64,000 nt of DNA from Methanobacteriota archaeon (GTDB lineage Archaea; Methanobacteriota; Methanobacteria; Methanobacteriales; Methanobacteriaceae). Under the pieces are notes generated by a model. That model was not told where the DNA came from and ran no database searches. It saw only the letters and a list, made by a program, of their open reading frames with translations. The stretch is taken from the NCBI GenBank assembly GCA_023436175.1, contig JAEZKE010000012.1, positions 1 through 64,000 on the forward strand. The letters are read 5' to 3'. A program made the position numbers and the translations under genes. Of this stretch, positions 7,564 to 14,669 are shown piece by piece (position 1 is the stretch's first letter; each line of letters opens with the position of its first letter).

Positions 7564-9621
7564 ATGGGTTATTTAATATGTGATACCTGTAGTGATGTTT
7601 ATAAATTACAGGACGAAGAATCACCAGAAGAGTTCGATACCTGCCAGTGCGGCGGAAATTTAGAGTATTATGAGACACTGCAAGATTTTGTAAGCCAGTT
7701 TTATGATTTAAATAATTTTAAATCGGAGGAAGGAAACTTACTCCTTAAAAAAGGTTATAACCAGCTGAAGAAAAAAAACAGGGACCTTAAAAATGAGTAC
7801 TCTAAATTAAAAGATGTCAATTTAGAGCTTGAAAGTGAAATTCAGGAACTTAAAGAATTCAAGGACAAACTAAAAGATATTAATTCAGAAGTTGAAGAGG
7901 AAAACCTGGAATTAAAGGATAAGATAAATGCAATTAAGGACAAATATTCGAGACTCGAAAATAAGAACTCTAAATCAACGGCAAACTATCCTGAACAGCT
8001 TTCTGAATCAAAATATATGAATCCTGGATTAGACACAGGAAATTCAGGAATAATTGATTTATCTAAAAAGGATAAAAATTTGAAATTAAAAGATAATCCT
8101 ATAAATAAGTTAGAGGGCATTGATCAAGATTTAAAGAAAAGATTAAAGAAATTAATAGAGACTAACCAGAAATTAAAAACAGAATTGGGCCATGAATCCC
8201 TTAAACTCGCAAATTTAAGGAAGTTTAACAATGGGTTAGAAAATAAAAATTCCGAGTTGAAACAGGAAATTTGGAGGTTAAAAGAATTTGAAGAGGCCCA
8301 TAAGAAGCTGAATTTCAAATACGTCGTTTTAGAGAAGCACAACCAGGAACTAATAAATAAACACCTGGAATTATATGAAAACCACAAAGAACTGGGAGAA
8401 AACTTTTCTAAATTGGAACAGGAAAATTTTAAATTAAAAGAATTGGCAGCTGCCTATAACGATTTAAGTCAGAAATACACTGATTTAGAAAAGTACAATG
8501 GTAAGCTGTTAACTAAAGATGCTGAATTGAGTAAGAGTTACAATAAATTGAAGGACAAGTTTTCTAGATTAGAAGAGGAAAATATTAAACTAAATAGAGC
8601 TAATTTGGATCCTGAATTAGAAAATAAATATAATGGTCTGATAACTAAAAATTCTGAATTGGATGAAAATTACAGTAAATTGAAGGATACTTTTTCTAAA
8701 TTAGAAGAAGAAAACTTGAAATTAAAAGAAAGTGCCAATTCTAATTCCGAATTAGAAAACAACTATAATGAACTGCAGGAAAAGTTTTCGAAATTAGATA
8801 AAGAAAACAGCGAGTTAAACAGTGAATTAAGCGAGATTAAGGATAACTTCTCTAATTTGAGGGAAACGAATCTTGAACTGAAGAGTTTTAAAGATGAAAA
8901 TGAGGACCTGGAAAATAAATACAATGAATTACTTGAAAAGTACTCTAAATTAGAGGAAAAGGGCAGTAATATAACTGACCTTGAGAAACACAATGAAGAA
9001 TTATCAAATGATAATTACAGGCTGGAAACTGATTTTAATGAATTAAAGGTCAGATTATCGCAGTTGGAAGAAGAAAATCTTAAAGTAGATAATGTTCCAG
9101 ACTCGCAATTAAAAACTAAATATGTCGAGCTGAACAGCGATTATCACCGGTTAAAAGTTGACCATTTCAATTTAAAGGAAAGATACCTGGCTTTGAAGGA
9201 GAAAAACAAGGCCAAAACCATAACTGTGGACTTTTCCGGCGAAAACAAAGACGATGCCTCTTTAAAAACCCATATTGTCTGTGAAGACTGCGGCGAGAAA
9301 CTGCCTCTTTCTCAGTTTTACAAGACTAAATCCAATGAGAGGGGATACACATCACGGTGTAAAAGCTGTACTCGGAAAAGGAACGCTGCACAGGGACTTG
9401 TAGAACTGAGCAAGTACATAGACCTGGACACGCCGTTTTCAAAGGATGAGCTTAAAGTTGTGATTGGAGACCAGCAGTTTTCTGTCTTTGAAAATTATAT
9501 GTGGGTCCTGTTGGAGCTTGATATCCTGACTTATCTGGAAGATGAGGATAAGTATGTTTTAAGGTCTGACGATAATTTGAAGGGCTTCTGCGGGACTTAT
9601 GGAATTTCGCTGGCGTTATAA
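7564..9621 (+). CDS. Long coiled-coil protein with N- and C-terminal zinc ribbons
   Basis: A 685-residue protein. Residues 1-35 hold a zinc ribbon (C6, C9, C27, C29). Residues about 55-560 are an almost unbroken Lys/Glu/Leu/Asn-rich coiled coil with internal DNA-level repeats around the motif SKLEEENLKLKE. At about 573-603 there is a second ribbon, CEDCG...FYKTK...RGYTSRCKSC, of the type found in HNH-linked and phage proteins, followed by an unassigned domain of about 80 residues. No function can be named. The shape suggests an elongated scaffold or tether with a nucleic-acid-binding module at each end. Start ATG 7564 is the last copy of the upstream repeat array; no clear ribosome binding site precedes it. 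It is divergent from the EVE cassette and could be associated with it. Confidence 0.8.
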   Translation: MGYLICDTCSDVYKLQDEESPEEFDTCQCGGNLEYYETLQDFVSQFYDLNNFKSEEGNLLLKKGYNQLKKKNRDLKNEYSKLKDVNLELESEIQELKEFKDKLKDINSEVEEENLELKDKINAIKDKYSRLENKNSKSTANYPEQLSESKYMNPGLDTGNSGIIDLSKKDKNLKLKDNPINKLEGIDQDLKKRLKKLIETNQKLKTELGHESLKLANLRKFNNGLENKNSELKQEIWRLKEFEEAHKKLNFKYVVLEKHNQELINKHLELYENHKELGENFSKLEQENFKLKELAAAYNDLSQKYTDLEKYNGKLLTKDAELSKSYNKLKDKFSRLEEENIKLNRANLDPELENKYNGLITKNSELDENYSKLKDTFSKLEEENLKLKESANSNSELENNYNELQEKFSKLDKENSELNSELSEIKDNFSNLRETNLELKSFKDENEDLENKYNELLEKYSKLEEKGSNITDLEKHNEELSNDNYRLETDFNELKVRLSQLEEENLKVDNVPDSQLKTKYVELNSDYHRLKVDHFNLKERYLALKEKNKAKTITVDFSGENKDDASLKTHIVCEDCGEKLPLSQFYKTKSNERGYTSRCKSCTRKRNAAQGLVELSKYIDLDTPFSKDELKVVIGDQQFSVFENYMWVLLELDILTYLEDEDKYVLRSDDNLKGFCGTYGISLAL

Positions 9622-10011
9622 ATTAACAATGGTTGCTTTTTTTCATTTAACGTTTTTATAACTGTAAATAAAATTAGTTTACAATTTGTAAACATTGTTT
9701 ATGCTCTGTAAACAATAATGTCAGTAAAAAGTAGTCAAATGAGTTGTCTAATAGGTAGTCAAAAAGAGGGATCAAAAATGCAGAAAAATCGAAGCAAACA
9801 AACTGAAAAGCCTATTTATAGAAAGTTTGAATTAATTGGGCAGCTGTTAAAATTGTTGCAACTAATTTGATAGTTGTCACGTCCTTCTGAAATTATTTTT
9901 TTAAACCTAAATTTAAATTAATTCATTTTTACAGGTTGCAAATAGTAGATTCATAGTTAACAGATAGTTTCATTTACGTAGTAAACAATAATATAATAAA
10001 AGAAAATTGGA
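9622..10011. other. Intergenic spacer, 390 bp
   Basis: AT-rich spacer between the coiled-coil gene and the slipin gene. The only structure noted is the double TGTAAACA palindrome module (9677-9715). No open reading frame of note. Confidence 0.5.
9677..9715. promoter_or_regulatory. Double palindrome module, copy 1
   Basis: GTTTAC-N5-GTAAAC (9677-9693) is followed at once by TTGTTTA-N7-TAAACAA (9695-9715). The same two-part arrangement recurs at 14595-14633. Two spaced palindromes sharing TGTAAACA look like a paired operator. The bound regulator is unknown. Confidence 0.5.
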
Positions 10012-10026
10012 ATGTTGGAGGTTGAA

Positions 10027-10068
10027 GGAAATCAAAGATTTCCGAAACCCCAAAATCAAATATTTTGG
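10027..10068 (+). repeat. Two-hairpin insertion in slipin leader
   Basis: Two small hairpins stand in tandem: GGAAATC-aaa-GATTTCC (10027-10043) and CCAAAAT-N5-ATTTTGG (10050-10068). They are bracketed by an 11-bp direct repeat TTGGAGGTTGA at 10015-10025 and 10065-10075. The second copy is the ribosome binding site of the slipin gene. The 3-nt-loop hairpin matches the style of the hairpin array at 12981-13220. The arrangement reads like a short hairpin element inserted with duplication of its target. Confidence 0.6.
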
Positions 10069-10077
10069 AGGTTGAAA

Positions 10078-10857
10078 ATGGCAGCAGTAGATCTGGTGAC
10101 TCTTTTTATAGTAGGGATTATAATTTTGATCATTTTGGGACTTTCAATACGTGTAGTAAACCAATACGAAAGAGGAGTCCATTTTCGTTTAGGTAGGATA
10201 ATAGGAGTTAGAGATCCTGGGCTTCGTCTTATTATCCCTGTAATAGATAGGCTGGAAAAAATATCCCTTAGAATTGTTACTATGCCGGTTCCTGCTCAAA
10301 AAATAATAACTCAGGACAATGTATCCATTGATGTGGCTGCTGTTGCATTTTATAAGGTTGTAAATGCTTATGATGCCGTTGTTGACATTGAAAATTACAA
10401 TACTGCCGTTAACCAGATTGCTCAAACCACCATGAGAAATGTAATAGGTCAGTTCCTTTTAGATGATGTGTTATCTTCAACTTCAAAGATAAATGAAAAA
10501 ATTAAAGAAATAATCGATAAACACAGCGAACCGTGGGGAGTACAGGTCACTGCAGTAGAAATTAAAGATATTAATTTACCTGAGACGATGCGAAGGTCAA
10601 TGGCAAAGCAAGCGGAAGCAGAAAGAGATAAGAGGGCTAAAATTATTTCTGCAGAAGGTGAATTCCTTTCAGCTCAAAAACTCGGTGATGCTGCAGACAT
10701 TATAACTGAACACCCTATAGCACTTCAGCTGCGTAATTTACAGGTACTAAGTGAGATAGCCAGTGAGCAAAACTCTACCATAGTATTCCCTGCAAGCTTC
10801 ATGGCAACGGTTAGGGATTTGAAGGAATTTATGGAATCTGAAGTAAAGTCTAAATGA
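10078..10857 (+). CDS. Slipin / SPFH (band 7) membrane protein
   Basis: A 259-residue stomatin/slipin family protein. One N-terminal membrane segment (about residues 5-25, rich in Ile/Leu) is followed by the SPFH core: RVVNQYERGVHFRLGR, DPGLRLIIP, TQDNVSIDVAAVAFYKV, and the helical tail MRRSMAKQAEAERDKRAK. Such proteins form oligomers on the inner face of the membrane and organise membrane domains. Start ATG 10078 was chosen because GGAGG stands 6 nt upstream and the membrane segment begins just after it. An upstream in-frame ATG at 10012 would translate through the inserted hairpins and is disfavoured. It stands alone, without the usual NfeD partner in view. Confidence 0.9.
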   Translation: MAAVDLVTLFIVGIIILIILGLSIRVVNQYERGVHFRLGRIIGVRDPGLRLIIPVIDRLEKISLRIVTMPVPAQKIITQDNVSIDVAAVAFYKVVNAYDAVVDIENYNTAVNQIAQTTMRNVIGQFLLDDVLSSTSKINEKIKEIIDKHSEPWGVQVTAVEIKDINLPETMRRSMAKQAEAERDKRAKIISAEGEFLSAQKLGDAADIITEHPIALQLRNLQVLSEIASEQNSTIVFPASFMATVRDLKEFMESEVKSK

Positions 10858-11029
10858 CCATCATGATTCAAAAACATTTAAAAAGCAGGCTATTTTAGCA
10901 GGCATATCTGCATGATTTTTAAAATTCAATAATCTTTTTTCAAGTTCCATTTATTCACATTAATTTTAATAAATGGAATTACAAATATATTAAATTGTAC
11001 AGAAATAGTGAAATGAGTTTGTGATTTAT

Positions 11030-11338
11030 ATGAAAACCAAAGCTGAAGTTTTAGAAATCCTGGAAAAGGATCTCCCATATCTTAAAAAAGTTTTCCACGT
11101 GGGAAAGATTGGTTTATTTGGATCATATGCTCGTCAAGAACAGACAGAAGAAAGCGACCTTGATCTAATGGTTGAATTTCAAAAAACTCCTGATTTCCTT
11201 GAGCTGTCTGATTTAGAAGATCATCTTTCTGATTTAGTCGGGTTTAAAGTGGAAATTGTCACTCCTGGCGGCTTAAAAGATAGAGTAAAACAGAATATAA
11301 TGGAAGATATGGAATTTGTCAGTGTGAAATCCCTATAA
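11030..11338 (+). CDS. MNT-type nucleotidyltransferase, antitoxin-like
   Basis: A 102-residue minimal nucleotidyltransferase. The catalytic pattern GLFGSYAR followed by ESDLDLMVEF gives the G-S and D-x-D needed for metal and NTP binding. Family members (MntA) act as antitoxins that AMPylate HEPN RNases. ATG 11030 follows a GTGAT ribosome binding site, so the GTG at 11021 is part of that site and not the start. A second nucleotidyltransferase gene lies 13 nt downstream, probably co-transcribed. No HEPN gene follows on this strand, so the toxin partner may be lost or unlinked. Confidence 0.85.
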   Translation: MKTKAEVLEILEKDLPYLKKVFHVGKIGLFGSYARQEQTEESDLDLMVEFQKTPDFLELSDLEDHLSDLVGFKVEIVTPGGLKDRVKQNIMEDMEFVSVKSL

Positions 11339-11351
11339 CATCGTGATTAAT

Positions 11352-11651
11352 ATGAAAAAAGAAACGCAGCTTGAAATTGAGGATGTAAAAAGAAAAATAC
11401 TTCCTATTTTAGGGCATTACGGGGTCAAAAAAGCAGGACTATTTGGCTCAGTAGTTCGGGGTGAGCTGCGGGAAGACAGTGACATTGATATCTTAGTTGA
11501 AATTGAAAAGGATATTAGTCTTCTGGATTTTGTTGATTTAAAGCTTGAAATTGAGGAAAAATTGGGAAGAAAAGTTGATCTGGTAGAATATAGTACAATT
11601 AAACCTCTTTTAAAAGATGTAATACTCAGGGAACAGGTGGCAATTCTTTGA
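11352..11651 (+). CDS. Second MNT-type nucleotidyltransferase
   Basis: A 99-residue nucleotidyltransferase: AGLFGSVVRGEL then DSDIDILVEI supply the G-S and D-x-D motif, and GRKVDLVEY is the third acidic strand. It belongs to the COG1669/MntA group and is divergent in sequence from its neighbour at 11030. Start ATG 11352 follows a GTGATTA site. Its stop overlaps a TTG that opens about 12 codons reading KKDFFIKYTLH, which resembles the first residues of DUF86 HEPN toxins before a stop. This may be the stub of a lost HEPN partner, but that point is weak. Confidence 0.83.
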   Translation: MKKETQLEIEDVKRKILPILGHYGVKKAGLFGSVVRGELREDSDIDILVEIEKDISLLDFVDLKLEIEEKLGRKVDLVEYSTIKPLLKDVILREQVAIL

Positions 11652-11774
11652 AAAAGGACTTTTTCATCAAGTATACACTTCACTGAGATATTTACTGGAT
11701 CATTATATTTTTCTATCGCATTTCATCCACAATTATCTACAAATAAGAAAATGTATAAATCTGTAATTTTCAAA

Positions 11775-12197
11775 TTAAAGCAAGTTTTCTACTTCACTAA
11801 TCAATTTTTTCGCTGATTCAAACATATCATGTGATAAATTTTCATTATAGATATAACTGTAATCTGCCCTTTCTCTTGCTTTCATTGCAAAATCATAATC
11901 ATCAAGTATATCTTCACTTATAATCCCTTCGTCCACAAATAAAGCTTCAATTGCAAATTTAAGACATATATGACTTTTCTCGCGGTAACCTCTACTGAAA
12001 AGCAGCCCTCTAAAAGAGTGGAACATTGAATAGTAACTCTGTACAATTACCCATTTGTGATTTCTGTCTTTTAAGGATTTTTCAGCGGATTCTAAATCAC
12101 AGTATGCTTCTTTGAGTTCTTTTTCCACTAATTCAGCATCTGCTCTAATCTGTACAATTTTACCTCTATCTTTACATCTTTCAAATTGAAGTTTCAT
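11775..12197 (-). CDS. HEPN-domain protein
   Basis: A 140-residue helical HEPN-domain protein (DUF HEPN/PaREP type). The typical segments are ADAELVEKELKEAYCDLESAE, WVIVQSYYSMFHSFRGLLFS and KARERADYSYIY. The family RNase motif R-x4-6-H is represented by R-A-D-Y-S-Y, with Tyr where His is expected, so catalysis is doubtful. The gene overlaps the upstream HTH-nucleotidyltransferase by 17 nt, the standard arrangement of a HEPN/MNT toxin-antitoxin pair. Start ATG 12197 has a GGGAAAG site upstream. The role as toxin is inferred from context. Confidence 0.82.
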   Translation of the reverse strand: MKLQFERCKDRGKIVQIRADAELVEKELKEAYCDLESAEKSLKDRNHKWVIVQSYYSMFHSFRGLLFSRGYREKSHICLKFAIEALFVDEGIISEDILDDYDFAMKARERADYSYIYNENLSHDMFESAKKLISEVENLL

Positions 12198-12726
12198 ATA
12201 AAATCTTTCCCTTTTTTATTCTGGAATAAAAAGGCTTATCATTTTCTCGCATTGTCCTTAATTCTGCATCATCAACGATAATAGGGGATATTCTTCTTGT
12301 TATATTGACTTGATGCTGGTTTATTTTCTTATTTACATGTTTCATTTTATCTGAAAGGATAAATAGATCTATATCACTTTTATCAGAATCTTCACCGTCT
12401 GCACAGCTTCCAAACAGGATAATTTGATTTGAAATAGTCATTAAATCATTGACCATTTCATCTATTTCAAGCATTGTAAAAATTACCTTGAGCTCTTTTA
12501 GCAGTGGATTTTCCATATTTGCCTTGTATATACTTAATTTTCCTTTTTCTTCTTTTGTAACAAGGCATTCCTGTTCTAACATGTTTAAATATTTGCTTGC
12601 AGAGCCTAGCCCTATTTCAAGTTTTCTTACAAGCTCGCGCATGTGGTATTCTTCTCTATATCTTCTGCCGAGAAAACACAGTATTTTCAAGGATGGTTTT
12701 GAGAAAATGTTCATTTTTTCGAACAT
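12181..12726 (-). CDS. wHTH-nucleotidyltransferase fusion (antitoxin/regulator)
   Basis: A 181-residue protein. An N-terminal winged helix-turn-helix (about 10-75; YHMRELVRKLEIGLGSASKYLNML) is fused to a nucleotidyltransferase domain with ILFGSCADGED and KSDIDLFIL (about 105-125). It pairs with the overlapping HEPN gene downstream. Two direct repeats of GTTC-N8-GAAC cover its start region, so it probably represses its own promoter. The TATA-like TTTAAATATA lies about 25 nt before ATG 12726, which predicts a leaderless or nearly leaderless transcript. ATG 12714 is an alternative start four codons in. Confidence 0.85.
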   Translation of the reverse strand: MFEKMNIFSKPSLKILCFLGRRYREEYHMRELVRKLEIGLGSASKYLNMLEQECLVTKEEKGKLSIYKANMENPLLKELKVIFTMLEIDEMVNDLMTISNQIILFGSCADGEDSDKSDIDLFILSDKMKHVNKKINQHQVNITRRISPIIVDDAELRTMRENDKPFYSRIKKGKILYETSI

Positions 12727-12744
12727 GTGTTCATTTTATAGAAC
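12709..12744. promoter_or_regulatory. Tandem operator GTTC-N8-GAAC
   Basis: Two identical-style palindromes, GTTCattttttcGAAC (12709-12724) and GTTCattttataGAAC (12729-12744), repeat exactly 20 bp apart, about two helical turns. They overlap the start codon and presumed transcription start of the wHTH-nucleotidyltransferase gene, which is the natural candidate to bind them. Confidence 0.65.
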
Positions 12745-12881
12745 AACTTATATTTAAACCTTGAGTAAAGTTCCATTATTGACATTCTGTAACCGTCTTT
12801 CTGCGCGAGCATTATTAAATCTTAACATAATCTAAAATTGGGACTATTTTAAAATCTTTTGCTCGAAAAAAGTAAACCATC

Positions 12882-12962
12882 TTAGAAATCACTGCACTCC
12901 ACATCATTCAGAACCAGCATCTTCTTCGTTTCCTCATTGATAACAACAAGCAGTTTCACATC
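12882..12962 (-). pseudogene. 3' relic of a paralogue of the 13242-13487 gene
   Basis: On the minus strand this reads DVKLLVVINEETKKMLVLNDVE and then a stop, nearly identical to the C terminus of the intact gene at 13242-13487 (KLLVVINEETKKMKVLNDVE). Homology ends abruptly upstream where the hairpin array begins. It is a truncated duplicate with no start and no remaining N-terminal part. Confidence 0.75.
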
Positions 12963-12980
12963 CACCTTTTTTCAAAAAAA

Positions 12981-13220
12981 GCCCTCAAAATCTCTGATTT
13001 TGGGGCATGTGAAAATTTCCAATTTTCACGGTTGAAAATCTTCGATTTTCAAACACCAAAATTCTACGAATTTTGAGTGCATGGACCAAAAAATCCCTCG
13101 AAAATCTCCGATTTTCGGGGCATCAAAAACCTTTGGTTTTTGAAAGCCTCGCGAAAAAACAAGCATGCAAATCTTCGATTTGCTGCTCCAAAATCCTACG
13201 GATTTTGAGAGTTTTTTCGC
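12981..13220. repeat. Array of eight 3-nt-loop hairpins
   Basis: Eight consecutive perfect hairpins with 7-9 bp stems and 3-nt loops: 12986-13002 (loop TCT), 13009-13029 (TCC), 13032-13052 (TTC), 13057-13075 (TAC), 13099-13117 (TCC), 13124-13142 (TTT), 13167-13183 (TTC) and 13189-13207 (TAC). The last two are enclosed by a 10-bp outer stem GCGAAAAAAC/GTTTTTTCGC (13151-13160 with 13211-13220), and the first has an extra GCCC/GGGC stem. Several stems are variants of GAAAATC-N3-GATTTTC. The array lies between the gene relic (12882-12962) and the intact paralogue (from 13242). Confidence 0.8.
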
Positions 13221-13241
13221 TTGCGGAGAAAAGGGAACAAA

Positions 13242-13487
13242 TCAAATTTCATCAATTTCCACATCATTTAAGACTTTCATCTTTTTAGTTTCCTCATTAA
13301 TAACAACCAGCAACTTTTCATCCAATCTTATTAATTCTGCAAGTGGCTTTCCGTTTAATTCAAGTCCAAGTTTTCTTATTTTCCAGCTGTGTATAGTCAG
13401 CCAAATTTCAATATCGTTTGTTATTCCCATTTTTAGATACTTTTCTTTGGCAGATTGGGTTTCTTCATAATTGATTAAAAGTGGCAT
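13242..13487 (-). CDS. Hypothetical protein, 81 aa
   Basis: A short protein starting MPLLINYEETQSAKEKY and ending in the beta-rich KLLVVINEETKKMKVLNDVE. Start ATG 13487 is supported by AAGGAGGCG 7 nt upstream; an ATG further upstream (13592) would read through the operator region and is disfavoured. I do not recognise the family. The C-terminal part exists a second time as a relic at 12882-12962, so the gene belongs to a family that has duplicated locally. It is divergent from a 69-residue gene at 13601, with a 40-bp imperfect palindrome between them, an arrangement typical of toxin-antitoxin or regulator pairs. Function unknown. Confidence 0.65.
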   Translation of the reverse strand: MPLLINYEETQSAKEKYLKMGITNDIEIWLTIHSWKIRKLGLELNGKPLAELIRLDEKLLVVINEETKKMKVLNDVEIDEI

Positions 13488-13519
13488 TCTTTTCGCCTCC
13501 TTAACTTCGATCCCACCTT

Positions 13520-13559
13520 CATATGTATATGTACATGAGTACGTACATATAAGTATATG
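13520..13559. promoter_or_regulatory. Palindromic operator between divergent genes
   Basis: An imperfect 40-bp inverted repeat of the form CATAT...TATATGTAC-ATGA-GTACGTACATATA...ATATG lies midway between the divergent genes at 13487 and 13601. Its centre TGTACATGAGTACGTACA is nearly self-complementary. It probably binds a dimeric regulator, possibly the 13601 product. Confidence 0.5.
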
Positions 13560-13600
13560 CTTAACAATGATTAAATACAGATAGACGTCCACAATAAAGT

Positions 13601-13810
13601 ATGGCCGACAGAAAAAAAGCAGAAACCATATGGAACAACTCAGAACGAAAACAGATAAGGGTAATGATTCCTGTAGAACTACTGGAAGAAATCAATGATA
13701 ATGCAGTTGAAAACTGGAAACTTGATCATGCTGCAAGGGCTAAAGAAGTGACATATCGTCTTTTACTTGCTAAGGAATGCGAGGAAAAGAAAGCAAAAGA
13801 TAAAAAATAG
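13601..13810 (+). CDS. Small RHH-like protein, 69 aa
   Basis: A 69-residue charged protein with the centre KQIRVMIPVELLEEINDNA, which fits the beta strand and first helix of a ribbon-helix-helix (CopG/MetJ-type) DNA-binding protein, followed by a Lys/Glu-rich tail. No ribosome binding site is present, but a TATA-like GATTAAATACAG lies about 25 nt before ATG 13601, so translation is probably leaderless. It is divergent from the 81-residue gene and separated from it by a palindrome it could bind. The DNA-binding role is inferred from a short pattern only. Confidence 0.6.
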   Translation: MADRKKAETIWNNSERKQIRVMIPVELLEEINDNAVENWKLDHAARAKEVTYRLLLAKECEEKKAKDKK

Positions 13811-13861
13811 GATAATTTAAATTTTGGTTATTTTTAAAACTTTGATGGCTCAATAAATCAA

Positions 13862-14239
13862 TTATTTCTCAAGTATATCTTCGGGTGTTATGACATTTTC
13901 CATCCATTTAAAATGTTTTATATTATTTGTAACCAGCCTTGCATTTAATATGATGGCTGTAGCTCCTATAGCGTAATCTCGTGCGTTTTCACCGAAATCC
14001 CAGTTTCCAAGAGATCCACGAGCGGCTGCAGCTGCTTCATTTTTTCCAAATGGAACAATGGTAATATTCATCTGCTCTAAAAATGCATTTACCATAGATT
14101 CTGTATTTCCCTTTTTAAGATTATGGTAAAGATATTCCATATAAGCAAAAGCAGGCAAATATTTCACTTCACTGGAACTTAAAAGCCAGTCACAGAATTT
14201 TCTGTTATTAAACACATTGGTATCTAGGGCCAGTTTCAT
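13862..14239 (-). CDS. vapC: PIN-domain toxin VapC
   Basis: A 125-residue PIN-domain ribonuclease. The acidic quartet is visible: D6 in LALDTNVF, E35 in AYMEYLYH, the Asp of NARDYAIGATA and the N/D pair of RLVTNNIKHF. PIN toxins cleave RNA and are held inactive by a cognate antitoxin. The gene lies 17 nt downstream of an AbrB-type antitoxin gene, the classical vapBC order. Start ATG 14239. The length is normal for the family. Confidence 0.92.
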   Translation of the reverse strand: MKLALDTNVFNNRKFCDWLLSSSEVKYLPAFAYMEYLYHNLKKGNTESMVNAFLEQMNITIVPFGKNEAAAAARGSLGNWDFGENARDYAIGATAIILNARLVTNNIKHFKWMENVITPEDILEK

Positions 14240-14256
14240 CTAATCGCCTGCAGATA

Positions 14257-14511
14257 TTAATTTTTTTGTTCATTCAATGAGTCCAGGTTTCTTTTGACTC
14301 CTTTTTTAAAGCCTTTTCGTGATTCTTCTATGGTTTTTTCGATATCTTTTGATGCTTCCATCATCTTGTCACGTAATTCTTCAACTGTCATCATAACCCA
14401 GTTTCCTTCCCTGTTTTTTACGAAGACTACTTTGTCTCCTTGATGAATATTAAGATCTTCGCGCACTTCCTTTGGAATCGTTACCTGATATTTTTTTGTA
14501 ACATTTACCAT
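14257..14511 (-). CDS. vapB: AbrB-family antitoxin VapB
   Basis: An 84-residue protein whose first 45 residues form a SpoVT/AbrB swapped-hairpin domain (VTKKYQVTIPKEVREDLNIHQGDKVVFV, in pieces), followed by a charged helical tail suited to wrap the toxin. It precedes and would neutralise the PIN toxin. Start ATG 14511 follows a GGTGG site. A short inverted repeat ACAC-N5-GTGT (14523-14535) just upstream is a candidate autoregulatory operator. Confidence 0.92.
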   Translation of the reverse strand: MVNVTKKYQVTIPKEVREDLNIHQGDKVVFVKNREGNWVMMTVEELRDKMMEASKDIEKTIEESRKGFKKGVKRNLDSLNEQKN

Positions 14512-14522
14512 AGTACCACCCT

Positions 14523-14535
14523 ACACTATCTGTGT
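14523..14535. promoter_or_regulatory. Inverted repeat upstream of vapB
   Basis: ACAC-TATCT-GTGT lies 12 nt before the vapB start codon. Antitoxin dimers usually bind such short repeats. The assignment rests on position only. Confidence 0.35.
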
Positions 14536-14594
14536 ATGTAATACCTTAAATATTTTGGTAGGGGTAATTGGAAATGATACCTACTTATAAGAAA

Positions 14595-14633
14595 GTTTAC
14601 GAGCTGTAAACATTTTGTTTATGTTCTGTAAAC
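14595..14633. promoter_or_regulatory. Double palindrome module, copy 2
   Basis: GTTTAC-N5-GTAAAC (14595-14611) is followed by TTGTTTA-N7-TAAACTA (14615 onward). Spacing and sequence match the module at 9677-9715. It lies upstream of vapB and downstream of the minus-strand gene at 14670. Confidence 0.5.
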
Positions 14634-14669
14634 TATGTTGAAATTTATAAAGCATTTTTTATTTAATTC

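Noticed and set aside
12981..13220. Possible CRISPR or transposon ends
   Set aside because: Each hairpin differs in sequence and spacing, and no transposase or terminal inverted repeat pair encloses the region.
13073..13470. Plus-strand frames through the hairpin array
   Set aside because: They translate hairpins and the antisense of the 13242-13487 gene; no conserved pattern is seen.
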